From contig NC_053044.1 of assembly GCF_003473485.1 (NCBI RefSeq), positions 54,910,091-54,974,090 of the forward strand: a stretch of DNA of 64,000 nucleotides, written 5' to 3'. The stretch is from Medicago truncatula. Taxonomy: Eukaryota > Streptophyta > Magnoliopsida > Fabales > Fabaceae. Every line of letters starts with the position of its first letter. Within the stretch, counting starts at the first letter, position 1. Below the pieces are notes generated by a model. It searched no databases and had not been told where the DNA came from. It was given only the letters and a program-made list of their open reading frames with translations. Shown piece by piece: positions 1 to 10,040 of this stretch. Position numbers and translations under genes: made by a program.

Positions 1-182
1 GAAAGTTTTAGACTGATGTGGAATATTTTACTTTTATACGAGCAAGTAGTGTTTAATTGCTTTCATCAAGTTCAATTTTAAAAATATTAGTTTATTTTTG
101 GTATTGTTTCCATGAGAATAAGTTTTGTCTGGATAGTTTTATACGACCTAGTAGTGTTTAATTGTTTTTTTTTTTCTCTTTC
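1..182. other. AT-rich sequence left of the inverted repeat
   Basis: No coding exon or repeat end is recognised. If the Trp-tRNA synthetase exon at 3437 belongs to a live gene, this is probably part of its last intron, but no upstream exon is visible in the window. Confidence 0.4.
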
Positions 183-424
183 AATTGTGCGATTTTGGCC
201 CCTCTAGCTTCAGTTGAGCAATTTTGGCCACCTACATTTACCCCCTTTCTGATTTTTTAATCCCTCATTCAACTTTTGACGTTAATTAGCTGATGTGTCA
301 TTTTAATGCAACATGTTCCGTCCTGTTGGTTGGAGTGGATTTTTTAAAAAATATTATAAAAAGGAAGTATCTACAAAACAACAAAAAATGAAAAACGTTC
401 AACATTTTTTCCAAGAAGGTGAAG

Positions 425-840
425 GCACATACATAAGAAGAATTTAGGAATTTGTAATCCTTAACTGCCTTAACCTCAATGTGTGTGCCATACCTTCAAC
501 TTGAACATCACTTTGCATTCATCTTGTCAGTCACAACATGAAACATGTGCTTCCACAATTCCTTTGCATTCTTCGTTGCCGAGTTAACACAACAAATGAA
601 ACTACTTGTTTGACAACAACACATAGTGGTAAAGATTAGGATCTTCAACTTCATAAGGAGTGGGCTTCCCCTCATCTATATACTTCTCCGAATGAGCAAT
701 CCGCTCTTTCCATCAGCCTCATTGATAGACGATGCAAGCTCTTAGGAATGGACTTGGTGGCAATCAAATTTGAGAAAGCACCCTGCTTCATTGCCTTTGT
801 ATCGTTCAACTTCTGAATCTTGAGCTAGTTATTGAAGGAC
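425..840 (-). pseudogene. Captured galacturonosyltransferase (GAUT) fragment, left arm
   Basis: Read on the minus strand this gives GAUT-like peptides in broken frames, including KQGAFSNLIATKSIPKSLHR, a MRLMER/IAH stretch, DEGKPTP, VEDPNLYHY and NAKELWKHMFH, then a DYKFLNS-like end near 445. In intact GAUT proteins (QUA1-like clade, Golgi enzymes of homogalacturonan synthesis) this segment lies before the GT8 catalytic core. Only this segment is present; the DxD metal-binding region is missing. It is not expected to make a protein. The matching copy in the other arm is at 2490-2945. Confidence 0.7.
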
Positions 841-1029
841 TCCTTTCTAATGTTGAACGTGTTTCATTTTTTGTAAAAAATAAGTCATGTGAGGGTATTT
901 AATATTAATACTTTTTTTTTTCATAATATTTTTTTAAAATATGCAGCAAATAGGAAAAGAAATAAACCCCACCAACTCTCACTAACATTGTCCTGTCCGT
1001 CTTACAAAATTCAAACTGATTCACACAAC

Positions 1030-1640
1030 ACAAGCAATTGCGAATTCCGCATCCAAAGGCGTGCAGAGCAACAACGATGGCAATCCATTCAACGCCAGCT
1101 GAACTCATGTCGCCTAGACATCAATGATAGGAAGAGAGAATTTGATTATCTAACAATGTCGGTGTATGAAAAAGAGAAAGGCTCGGAGAAAAGGCCAAGG
1201 ATATTGAAGATCAAGTGAAGGATCTCGAGTCCATCAAGAATAATTATCAATTACATGTGAACGTGCTTGAGATTAAAGAACAACGGAACAAACTGCTCAA
1301 GACAAAACAGAAAGCGTTTGAAGAAAGAGAGAAGCAGTTTGTAGAATAAGGTGCGTGAATGACAAGTGAAGTACCTTGATTTGAAAGAGGAACAGTTTGT
1401 TGAGCGAGAGCAAGAGCTTGAATCAAGATTTGAAATCCAACAGAAGGAACTCGGAGAAAGAAAGAAGATGTTTCATTCGAACGAGGACCGTGTTGAAAAG
1501 TTGAATGTGCTTGATTCATTGGAGGAGCAACTTGAAGAAAGAGAAAAGGTGCTTGTTTCAAAGGAGAAGTTCAAACTGCAAGTAATGCATCTTAGCGAAA
1601 CAAAATCAGTTTGAAGACCAGGAGCTCTTCAATCCTGTGA
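1030..1640 (+). pseudogene. Captured FRIGIDA-like coiled-coil fragment, left arm
   Basis: The plus strand encodes short frames rich in Glu, Lys, Gln and Leu, such as INDRKREFDYL, VKDLESIKNNY, KQKAFEEREKQF and LEEQLEEREKVL. Stops and frame changes separate them. The style resembles the long coiled-coil part of legume FRIGIDA-like proteins, one of which lies at 55.9-59.6 kb here. Coiled coils are low in complexity, so the family call is tentative. The inverted partner is at 1690-2300. Confidence 0.5.
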
Positions 1641-1689
1641 AACAATATTTAAAGAGCAGCAGATACTTGACTACGTATGAACTCATGTT

Positions 1690-2300
1690 GTTTCACAATA
1701 GTGAAGAGCTCCTGATCTTCAAACTGATTTTGTTTCGTCTCAAGATACATTACCTGTAGTTTAAACTCCTCTTCCTTTGAAACAAGCACCTTCTCTCTTT
1801 TCTTCAAGTTGCTCCTCCATTGAAACAAACACCTTCAACTTTTAATCAAAGTTTTCGTTAGAATGACACACCTTCTTTCTTTCTTCAAGTTCCTTATGTT
1901 GGATTTTAAATATTGATTCAAGCTCTTGCTCTCGCTCTACAAACTGCTCCTCTTTCGACTCAAGGTACTTCACCTGTCCTTCATGCACCTTGTTCTACAA
2001 ATTGCTTCTCTCTTTCTTCAAACGTTTTCTCTTTCATCTTGAGCAGTTTGTACCTTAGTTCTTTTATCTCAAGCACGTTCACACGTATTTGATAATTATT
2101 CTTGATGGACTTGATATCCGTCGTTTGATTTTCAATATCCTTGGCCTTTTCTCTTTAATATCCTTGGCCTTGAACGGATTGTAGTCGTTGTTGCTTTGCT
2201 TTTCTCTAGATAATCTATGAATCGAATTTTGAAGCGATGCAAGTTCTTGGCGAAGCATGTTGTAATCTTTTATCTTTTCTTGAATGAAATGCGGCGGTTC
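1690..2300 (-). pseudogene. Captured FRIGIDA-like coiled-coil fragment, right arm
   Basis: This is the inverted copy of 1030-1640. It begins at 1690 with the complement of the sequence that ends the left copy and contains the same elements, for example the complement of the KDLESIKNNY coding stretch near 2095-2125. It is broken by stops and small indels that differ from those in the left copy, so the arms have diverged since they formed. Confidence 0.5.
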
Positions 2301-2489
2301 CATGTCTCTCAAAGGTTTCTTTCTTCTAGAGTCAATCGCTTCTGTTGTGTGAATGAATTGGGTTTTGTAAGAGGAAAAGGACAACGATAGTGGGAGTCGG
2401 TGAGGTTTCCGTCCTCTCCTATTGGCTGGATATTTAAAAAAATATTATGAAAAAGTATTAATAATGAAACATGTTCAACATTAGAAAGG

Positions 2490-2945
2490 AGTCCTTTAAT
2501 ATAACCAGCTCAAGACTCAACAGTTGAAGGATACAATTTTTGCTGTGAATGAACCGTTAACAAAGGCAAAGAAGCAGGGTGCTTTCTCGAGTTTGTAGCT
2601 GAGGCAAAGAAGCAGGGTGCTTTCTCAAGTCCATTCCAAAGCACTTGCATTGTCTATCAATAGGCTTATGGAAGAGCGGATTGCTCATCCGGATGAAGGG
2701 GAAACCTACTCCTGCTGAAGTTGAAGATCCTAATCTTTACCACTTTGTGTCGTTGTCAGAGAAGTTGCTGCATCTGTTGTGTTAACTCAGCTACAAAGAA
2801 TGCAAAGGAACTGTGGAAGCACATGTTTTATGCTATGACCTACAAGATGAATCTAGGAGCAATGCAAATTGATGTTCAACTTGAAGGATTATAGTGGCGC
2901 GCACATTGCAGCTAACGATTACAAATTCCTGAATTCTTTTTAAAT
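2490..2945 (+). pseudogene. Captured galacturonosyltransferase (GAUT) fragment, right arm
   Basis: The plus strand shows KQGAFS, MEERIAHPDEG, TPAEVEDPNLYHF, NAKELWKHMFYA, TYKMNLGAMQ and then MFNLKDYSGAHIAANDYKFL, all matching the pre-catalytic region of GAUT enzymes in order but in more than one frame. A short internal duplication of the AKKQGAFS stretch is visible near 2560-2625. Together with the left-arm copy at 425-840 it makes the outer part of the inverted repeat. Confidence 0.72.
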
Positions 2946-3436
2946 ATGCGCCTTCACCAGCTTGGTAAAATGTTGAACATTTGTTGTTGTTTTGTTAATA
3001 CTTCTTTTTTATAATAATCAATAAGGGGGTATGTGTGTTTGTGTGTGGGTGGGTGGGGTGCCAAAATCGCTCAACTAAAACTAGGGGAGAAATCGCAAAA
3101 TTACAATAAGGCTTTTATATTACTTAAAAAAAAAAGTGTTATTATTATGCAGTTATTTTATTATAAAAATACTGGTATTAATATAAATTAGCATTTGTAA
3201 TAATATTTTGTACCTAGAGTTGGTCATGCATTATATTCATGTTTCCGAGAAGTAGTCTTTGTTAGCGGATATAGTTTTTTTTGTTTCCTTCTACCCCTAT
3301 GTAGTCTCTTCAACTGGTTAGTAGACATAGTTTTTTTTTTGTTTCACTTGTATAACTATTTGCCCCTCACATATTTTCTTTGTGAGCTTAGGGTCTTGCA
3401 TTATCACTCAAAGTTTTTTTTTCTTCTTTTTAACAG

Positions 3437-3574
3437 GTTCGCTATGAGGAACTCATGTCAGATTCAGGTTATTTAGATAAAGTATTAGGAGAAGGTGCTA
3501 AAAATGCAGCAGATATAGCGGATGCTACTCTTCATAATGTTTACCAAGCAATGGGATTTTCGAGGAGACAATGA
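3437..3574 (+). CDS. Tryptophanyl-tRNA synthetase, organellar, last exon (partial gene)
   Basis: A pyrimidine-rich tract ending in AACAG at 3436 is followed by an open stretch of 45 codons and a TGA at 3572-3574. The peptide starts VRYEELMSDSGYLDKVLGEG and ends NVYQAMGFSRRQ, the usual C-terminus of plant chloroplast/mitochondrial Trp-tRNA synthetase, which charges tRNA-Trp for organelle translation. The catalytic HIGH/KMSKS part would lie in exons upstream of the window. The exon is intact with a good acceptor, so it may be the true last exon of a live gene whose last intron contains the foldback element at 183-3110. A retained fragment of a dead gene cannot be excluded. Confidence 0.75.
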   Translation, partial: VRYEELMSDSGYLDKVLGEGAKNAADIADATLHNVYQAMGFSRRQ

Positions 3575-4557
3575 TGGATGATGCTAAACATATAAGCTAT
3601 AAGATTGGTGAGATGACCACTTAATTAAAGCTAATTTTTATATGATTCATCATCAGCCTCATTTTGGAGTAATCATGGGCATGTATAGTTCACCGCTGGA
3701 AGTGGAAATATTATTTGACGCAAAGCCTAAAGGTTGTGTATTCCTGATGCAATAAGCTCGTTTTTTTTTTTTTTTTTGGTTCACTCAATGACTACCGCTG
3801 TTGCATTCTTTTAGTTTTACTTTACTTGTTTTCGGTCTTCTTCATTATTTATTTGCACTGTAATATTGAAACCAAATTGATAAAGATTTCACCATTGTAT
3901 TTGATGGAGACACAACCTAGTCATCTTAAGTTGGGATTTTCTGCAATGCATAACTCTGTTTATGAGAGAAAGACAGAGGACTGCATTGATGCTAATGGTA
4001 GGCCTTTTTTGATCGGACATTTTATCTTACTCAAATAAATTTCTTTATATTGTTAAGTGGATTCGAGAGATATGATAGGGAATAAGCTTAGCATCTTTAT
4101 TCTTTTAATATCAATTTGCACGGTAAAGAAGGGGGAACTCGAATAAATTTCTTCATATTGTTAAGTGGATTCTAGAGATATGCTAGGGAATAAGCTAGCA
4201 TCTTTATCCTTTTTTCAGTACTAGTTTATTTTTATTTTGTATTTATGATCTATCTACAGATATGCAAGGTCCCTTTAGCATGCATCCATGGAAGTATTGG
4301 TCCACAGCGGACCAAAATTTCCAACATTGATATCTTTATTGAAATTCTAATTAATGAATTGTCAACATCAAATTATTTCCATCTTTCCCCCCATTTTCTC
4401 TTCCGCTCATGTAGATCACAATTTAAAGATAAGATATGATAATTAATGAGGAACAAACTATAATTACAACAGGCTCACTACCTACATAGGACAGTTAAAC
4501 ATCAGGCTCACTTATTTTCTTTTCCATTCATAATTACAACTGGATGGTTAAACTATA
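3575..4557. other. Probable 3' UTR and intergenic DNA with a direct repeat
   Basis: The first few hundred bases after the stop at 3574 are probably the 3' UTR of the synthetase. A 70-odd base sequence at about 4036-4108 is repeated at 4141-4212. A small open frame at 3826-4038 resembles nothing I know and has no coding signature. Confidence 0.5.
4036..4212. repeat. Direct repeat, two copies about 105 bases apart
   Basis: Both copies contain an ATAAATTTCTT-ATATTGTTAAGTGGATT stretch followed by GAGATATG and GGGAATAAGCT. The tail of the unit (GGAATAAGCTAGCATC) occurs a third time at about 4618-4640, inside the Stowaway-like MITE at 4558-4710. Confidence 0.7.
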
Positions 4558-4710
4558 CTCCCTCCGTTTAATATAAGTATATTTGACTTTTTAGGTTCAT
4601 TCAATTAATTATGCTAAGGAATAAGCTAGCATCTTTATCCTTTTTAGGTTCATTTAAATTTGACTTTTTAGATTCATTCAATTTATATTTATATTTAGAA
4701 ACGAAGGGAG
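4558..4710. mobile_element. Stowaway-like MITE (153 bp)
   Basis: It starts CTCCCTCCGTTTAATATAAG and ends with the imperfect complement (ACGAAGGGAG), flanked on both sides by TA (4556-4557 and 4711-4712). Terminal CTCCCTCCGT with TA duplication is the hallmark of Stowaway/Tc1-mariner MITEs. It has no coding capacity. Confidence 0.85.
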
Positions 4711-4712
4711 TA

Positions 4713-5180
4713 CTAGTTAGACAGTTAACTGTTATAGTTATGGCTATTATTGACTCTAATATACATCAGAGTCATAATTGAGTAAAAGTAACTTTTCATT
4801 TTCAATAGAAACTCTCACTTTTCCGATTCTTTGAATTTTCCTTGTTTATTTATTTATTTTGAAAGTCCATGATTTATGTAATTGATTCTCGCTGCATGGT
4901 TTGCGATGTCATCTGCAATTTTTGTTGTCATGCACACATCCTTTCTCCTTGCTTCTCATGGAATCAATTTTTGAAAACCCAAACCTTCTCTAGAATCAAA
5001 TGCAACGATTTCGACGTCGCTCCACTATCTGTTGAGAATCATTGCCTTGTGGTTTAAGATAGTGAAGTTTGATAACAGAGAGGAAGAAGAGAGAAATATT
5101 TTGGTAGAGATTTTTTTTTGACAAAATTTTGGTAGATAATTTATCATTAGATCCAATAGAGTTTCATTGTGTGACTTTTT
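4713..5180. other. Intergenic, AT-rich
   Basis: There is no supported gene. An open frame of 62 codons at 4869-5057 has no recognisable similarity. The last part may include the 5' end of the LINE copy, whose exact start I could not fix. Confidence 0.4.
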
Positions 5181-7475
5181 GGTGACTGTCTTCGACGGTG
5201 CTCTGTCTTTTTTTGCTTTTTTTTTTTCTCTTCGACTTCATCAGCGTGAGCAGATCTGGTTCTCGTTTGATGTCGTCCTTTGGTCCTTGGCCTTGCTTAA
5301 CTGCCATGGAGCCGACAGCGGCTACGGTGGCGAAGCCACCGGCATCGGGGAAATCTTTTGCACAAGCTCTATCTTCATCCAGTGAGCCCCAATTGATTCA
5401 ATTGCCTCCTAACTGAGTATGAATCTGGATTAGCTGATTGTCAGTATAACCTCCATGGCAGAATTTCTCTGCACAAAGGTGATCCGCCATTAACAACATT
5501 AGCTCTGAAACAAAAGCTATCTATTTTATGGCCTAATTTGTGCAATTGGAACATTACACCTCTTGGAAAAAGTTTCTCTGAATTTCAATTAAGTACCATT
5601 GAAGATATGCATAAAATCTGGGCTTTGGGTGTGGTGAACCTGAAGCTGTGGTTTCTTCGTTTCTCCTGTTGGACTAGGGGTTTCAAGCCTCAAGCTCAAG
5701 TGCAAACTCATGCCCAAATTTGGGTTAGGCTCATGCATTTACCTCAAGAATATTGGAGAAAAACAACTTTGTTTGAGATTTCCTCTGGATTGTGTACCCC
5801 TCTTTCCATTGATGAAGCTACTATAAGTAGACGTTATGGGGGTTTTTGCCAGGATTCTTGTGGATGTTGACCTTTCTGAGCAGTTATTTGAGTATGTGGT
5901 TGTGGAAACAGAAGGCCATGCTTTATTTATTGATGTCCAATATGAGAAGCAACCACTTTTTTGTGCTAATTGTAAAGTTTTGGGGCATATTCTGCAAAAT
6001 TGTATGAAACTAAGTAGCTCAAACAAACCTGAAGCCCCTGCTAAATTTAAAACTAAACCTAATTGGCATGGCAAGAAACAAGCTTCTGGTACTAATAATG
6101 CTCCCATTTCGTTGTTAGATAAGCAACAAGCTGGAACTGATTTGTATAACAAGAAAAATGCTGAGAATGTTATTCTTACTGTTGACAGACATGTACATGA
6201 AACTTTGTGTTGGGAATACTCAGTCTGAGGCTGTTGAAGTTGAAATTCACAATATCAATAACTAACCTGAACCTCAATTGGATTTGGACAGTTTGACTAT
6301 TTCACATAATACTGAGATTTTAGAGAAGGAAGGAGCTAAAGATGATGTGACTGTGACAGTAATCATGAATGATATGAATTTCAATCCTTCATTTCTTAGG
6401 AAGGATGTGAATTCAAATCCCACTTTACCTCTTCACAACTCATTTGACAAGTTACATGAGGACAATGAAGTTCCTTTTGGGGAGACTCCACTAGTGGATC
6501 AGGAACAAAGTCACAACTCATTTGATTTTTTTGCAAGCTATCTTGGAGTCTGTTGAACCAATTCCACAGGAGAATGTTTGCCTTGTTCCTAATAACAATA
6601 TTGTGAAGCCTTGTGAATTGAAAAATAGGCATTCTCAGGCTGTCAATTTGGATCCAACCAAAGGAGTTTTGGATCAATCTCTTATAGCCAAGTGGGCTGC
6701 TACTCCTATTTTGACTCCTACAGGCTTGCCTATTTCATCCACATCTGTGCCTCCCTCTAAGGCTTTGGATTCGGTCAAGGTGTTGGCTCCAGTTTGTGTC
6801 CCTGCACCATTTACTCTTGACAAAAACACATCTTATCAATCTACGTCTGCAACTGTTTCTATGCCGCAGCCTGTAACTACCCGCTATGATAGTTTGACAA
6901 GTGACAAGCTCCCTTCAAGCCAAATCTTGGTTCATGTTTCCAAACCCTCTCTCCATTCTGCCGCAGCCCTTAAGAGTGTGCAAATTCTTTCCAAATTTTG
7001 GGGGGATGAAGTAGAAGAGGTGCTGGAAGACACTCTTAGTCATGACGGAAGACTAGTGGTGGAAGACCATGATGAAGATTTTGAGCAGCACTATCCAAGT
7101 CTATCTGAGAGCAATAAGGCTGAGAGAAAGAAGAAGAAGCAGGTGCATAAAGTGAGGCCTTATAGCTTTAACTCAGCCGGAATGAGGACCCGTGCCCAAA
7201 AGGGCTCCTCCAAAGCTACCTTGACAGATGCAAAATAGTTGGTTTGAAGGCAACAATATAACTTCGCAGATCAACACTTTTTCATAGAGAGTGTAGTTTT
7301 GCAGCAGTTGTTAGTTTCTCTGTACTATGGTGGTCTTTGACTCATTTTCCTCAGGTCTTCTCCTTTCTTGGGATAGATCCGGATTTACTTTTCATAGGTT
7401 TTACACATTGTAACTCTGTTGTATTGGCTCAGGCCTCTCCTGTCTTTTATATTTTAGTGCTTTAATAAAAAAAAA
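5181..7475 (+). mobile_element. LINE remnant: ORF1 and 3' tail only, no ORF2
   Basis: A broken ORF1 (5306-7238) is followed by about 230 bases of non-coding sequence ending TTTAATAAAAAAAAATA near 7465-7475, which looks like a LINE 3' UTR and poly(A) tail. No endonuclease or reverse transcriptase coding is present between ORF1 and the tail. The copy is therefore an internally deleted, non-autonomous LINE derivative or a reverse-transcribed partial RNA. A target-site duplication was not found. Confidence 0.65.
5306..7238 (+). pseudogene. LINE ORF1-type protein with DUF4283 and zinc knuckle, broken
   Basis: The N-terminus (MEPTAATVAKPPASGKSFAQ, from 5306) is typical of plant DUF4283 proteins. 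The DUF4283 part follows in pieces (LHGRISLHKGDPPLTTLALK, then WNITPLGKSFSEFQLSTIED and THAQIWVRLMHLPQEYW in the frame at 5538). At 5836-6228 comes a CCHC-like knuckle (QPLFCANCKVLGHILQNC). The last part, 6522-7238, is open for 238 codons, Ser/Pro-rich with a basic end (RKKKKQVHK), stopping at 7238. Frame changes occur near 5416-5460, 5840, 6225-6280 and 6540, so at least four breaks. Known role of the family: RNA-binding partner of LINE ORF2; here it is a relic. Confidence 0.75.
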
Positions 7476-8711
7476 TACTTTCATGGCCAATGTTTGCCCC
7501 GCTAAAAGGACTAGACGTTCAAATTACGTAGACTTCACGTAAATTTGGTAAAACTCAATTTTTTACCTGATATAAGAGTGTGTCAAAGTCTTATTTAAAT
7601 TTCAATTGATAGTGAAACCAAGAGCACGGTAATACAGGAGCACAATATAAAGCATACACACGAATAGTTGAAGGAGACGCATGAATATTGAGATTTCATT
7701 ATTGACAGTATTTTTTTAGTTTGTGGGTGGTTGCTTTCATTCCAATCAATCAAAGACGAAAATAATTCCCTCGTATTGCACGAGTCAATGACAAATACCA
7801 CATCCTTTATTTTCCGCTACTACTTGTACCACCACTTGCCTGTAAACATGATCATTTTTATATCCCCTCCCCACTAACTAGTTTTAATCACCTCATCCAA
7901 ATTTCAAATCCAATAACACTGACATTGACATGAGTATTATTTACCCCACCAATACCATGAGTATATTACTTGGACACTAGGAGAACCATATATTTTGCGC
8001 TAAATGAACAATGATACTCCCATTGTCATCATTGCATCAAGAATTAAAATGTTGTTTGATTGATTGCAAGGTTCTTTCAACTTATGCTTTCTGTCTCCCA
8101 AAAACTATGAAAATGTTGGCATTAGTAAACTCAAAGCCTGCTGATACGGCAAATAAGGATCCATATACTGTGAAAATGTTTTTTTACTTTTATTATTTAA
8201 AATTTGTGTCAGTTTTACTTTTATCAATTAAAAGAAAGAAAAAAAAAAGACTCTCGAAGTGAATATTTATCTTTTTCTTTTGGATTAAAAAAAATCCACT
8301 TATTAAAAAAAATATATTATTTTCATTGTTTCTTAAAAAAAAAAAAAAAAAAACAATCCACCGGCTTTTAAATGAGTAACGTAACCTATAACCTCACCAA
8401 AGCGTCACTTGCAATGCACCTCCCCTATAACTACAAACATATTATGTCATGTTTTTTGGATTAAGCTAGCAGCGCGCATTTTGTGACTCAACGAGAGCTA
8501 GAAGTGAAGTGAAGTGAAGAGTGATACTCTAATTCATTCATTTCGGAGCAGATCCAAGTAAAACAAGAGTAGCAATAATTGCTAAGTTCACCAGAGAGCA
8601 GGTATAATCAATCGACCTTCTTTTTCCCATTTTTCAAATTCTGAGGTTCGAATACCAATCCTTTCATATTGTAATGTCCCTACGGACTCGACCGACCTTC
8701 TTTGATCCCAT

Positions 8712-8769
<58 letters not shown>

Positions 8770-10040
8770 ATGAATTTTTTTTCATACTAATGTTCTTCTC
8801 ACACGCACTGAATAGATGAAATCTGAATGACACGTAACACTGTTTCGGTTAATACAATAAAAAACTGGTCATCTCTTCCTGTCCAAATTCCAATCGTGCC
8901 AATAGTGTTTTCTTTACAGTCATGTGGTGGTGAACTTCTTAGCAATCACCCTCACCTCACTGGTCCCATGTCAATAATATTGTAATTACTTTTATTATTT
9001 TTTTAATATATTTTAAAATTATTAACATTTTATTTCTTATCATACGTTCTATTTTTTTTTTTGACTCAAAATTATTATATTGTTCTGTATATTTAAGAAT
9101 TTGTGATAACTTCTCATTTAATTTAATTTTAAAAATGCAGCCTATAAATCAAAAAGTGAAAACTCGTTTTAGTTCCGAAAAAAACGCGAAACTCAATTTG
9201 ATACAATGTTGTTATGAGTCTCTTTAGGAGTTACTATGTCTTGTTGAAATTTTTTTGGTCCGACTATCATTCGAATTTATTTTAGAGAATATTTTTTTTT
9301 TCTGAAGGATAATATCGAATTTCATGGTTTTCTCGAAAGGAAATTATTTCTTTTAGGAATGCTATGATATATTTTTTTGTCAAGTAATCTAAACACTAGA
9401 AATTCACATTTGCAAGATAAATAAGTGAGATGTTGAGGTCGAATCCTATATATATCATGCAATATCCTGCCAACTGAGATAAGCTAGCATGACAAAAATT
9501 ATCTAAATATTATTATAAATAAACTATGTACTTACCTCGTGATAATACGGAGTGTATGCACCACATGTAGTCTAACAAATTCTGCACCTAACAAACCACA
9601 ATAGAGGATTTTTCAACAAAAAAAAGAAACACAATGAAGGAGTCGATAAGAAAATAAGAAAAAAACACTCCAAGGGAATCACATTCACAAAGAAGGAGGG
9701 GGTGACGTACGATATTGCTGCTACGGTACATTTTGTTTTCATAGAGTTGTTTGGACTAGAAATACTTAGACAAAATATTTGTCTGTTTGGCTTTCTGGTT
9801 TGAAACATGTTCATTACGCAATCTGATAAGGTTGCGCACCTTAGAGGGCACCTTAATCCAATGGTGAATAAATATTGTAATGATGCAACATCAATATTAT
9901 TCCTTGTGCTTATTAGAGAGTTAATAAATTTATATGTGATGTTTTTTTTTCTCAATTTTGTTTTTGATGCTTAAGCTCTAATTCTTGACAGGGTTTGTGA
10001 GTTAATTAATTTGAGAGTGGGAATCTGAATCTGTATATAA
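7476..10040. other. Intergenic region upstream of the first permease gene
   Basis: No gene or recognisable transposon was found in these 2.5 kb apart from the AT microsatellite at 8709-8767 and homopolymer runs (for example poly-A near 8333-8353). The proximal promoter of the permease should lie in the last few hundred bases. No convincing TATA box at a normal distance was seen. Confidence 0.5.
8709..8767. repeat. (TA)n microsatellite
   Basis: A near-perfect TA dinucleotide run of about 29 units. It produces a spurious IYIYIY open frame on the minus strand. Confidence 0.97.

Larger units (their letters stand above)
183..3110. mobile_element. Large foldback element (Pack-MULE-like) carrying two host gene fragments
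   Basis: Two arms of about 1.4 kb are inverted copies of each other. The outer ends match (about 185-235 against the complement of 3055-3108), and the inner ends match at 1600-1645 against the complement of 1688-1735, leaving a loop of about 45 bases. The match is imperfect, with small indels throughout, so the structure is not recent. Each arm carries the same two captured pieces, a galacturonosyltransferase fragment near the outer end and a charged coiled-coil fragment near the centre. Long terminal inverted repeats with captured exons are typical of Mutator-like and foldback elements. No transposase is present, and I could not fix a target-site duplication, so the family assignment is inference. 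Confidence 0.7.

Noticed and set aside
3826-4439. Small open frames (3826-4038, 4245-4439)
   Set aside because: No family similarity, no coding signature, and partly overlap a non-coding direct repeat.
8588-8833. Minus-strand open frame with a long IYIYIY run
   Set aside because: It is the TA microsatellite read as protein.
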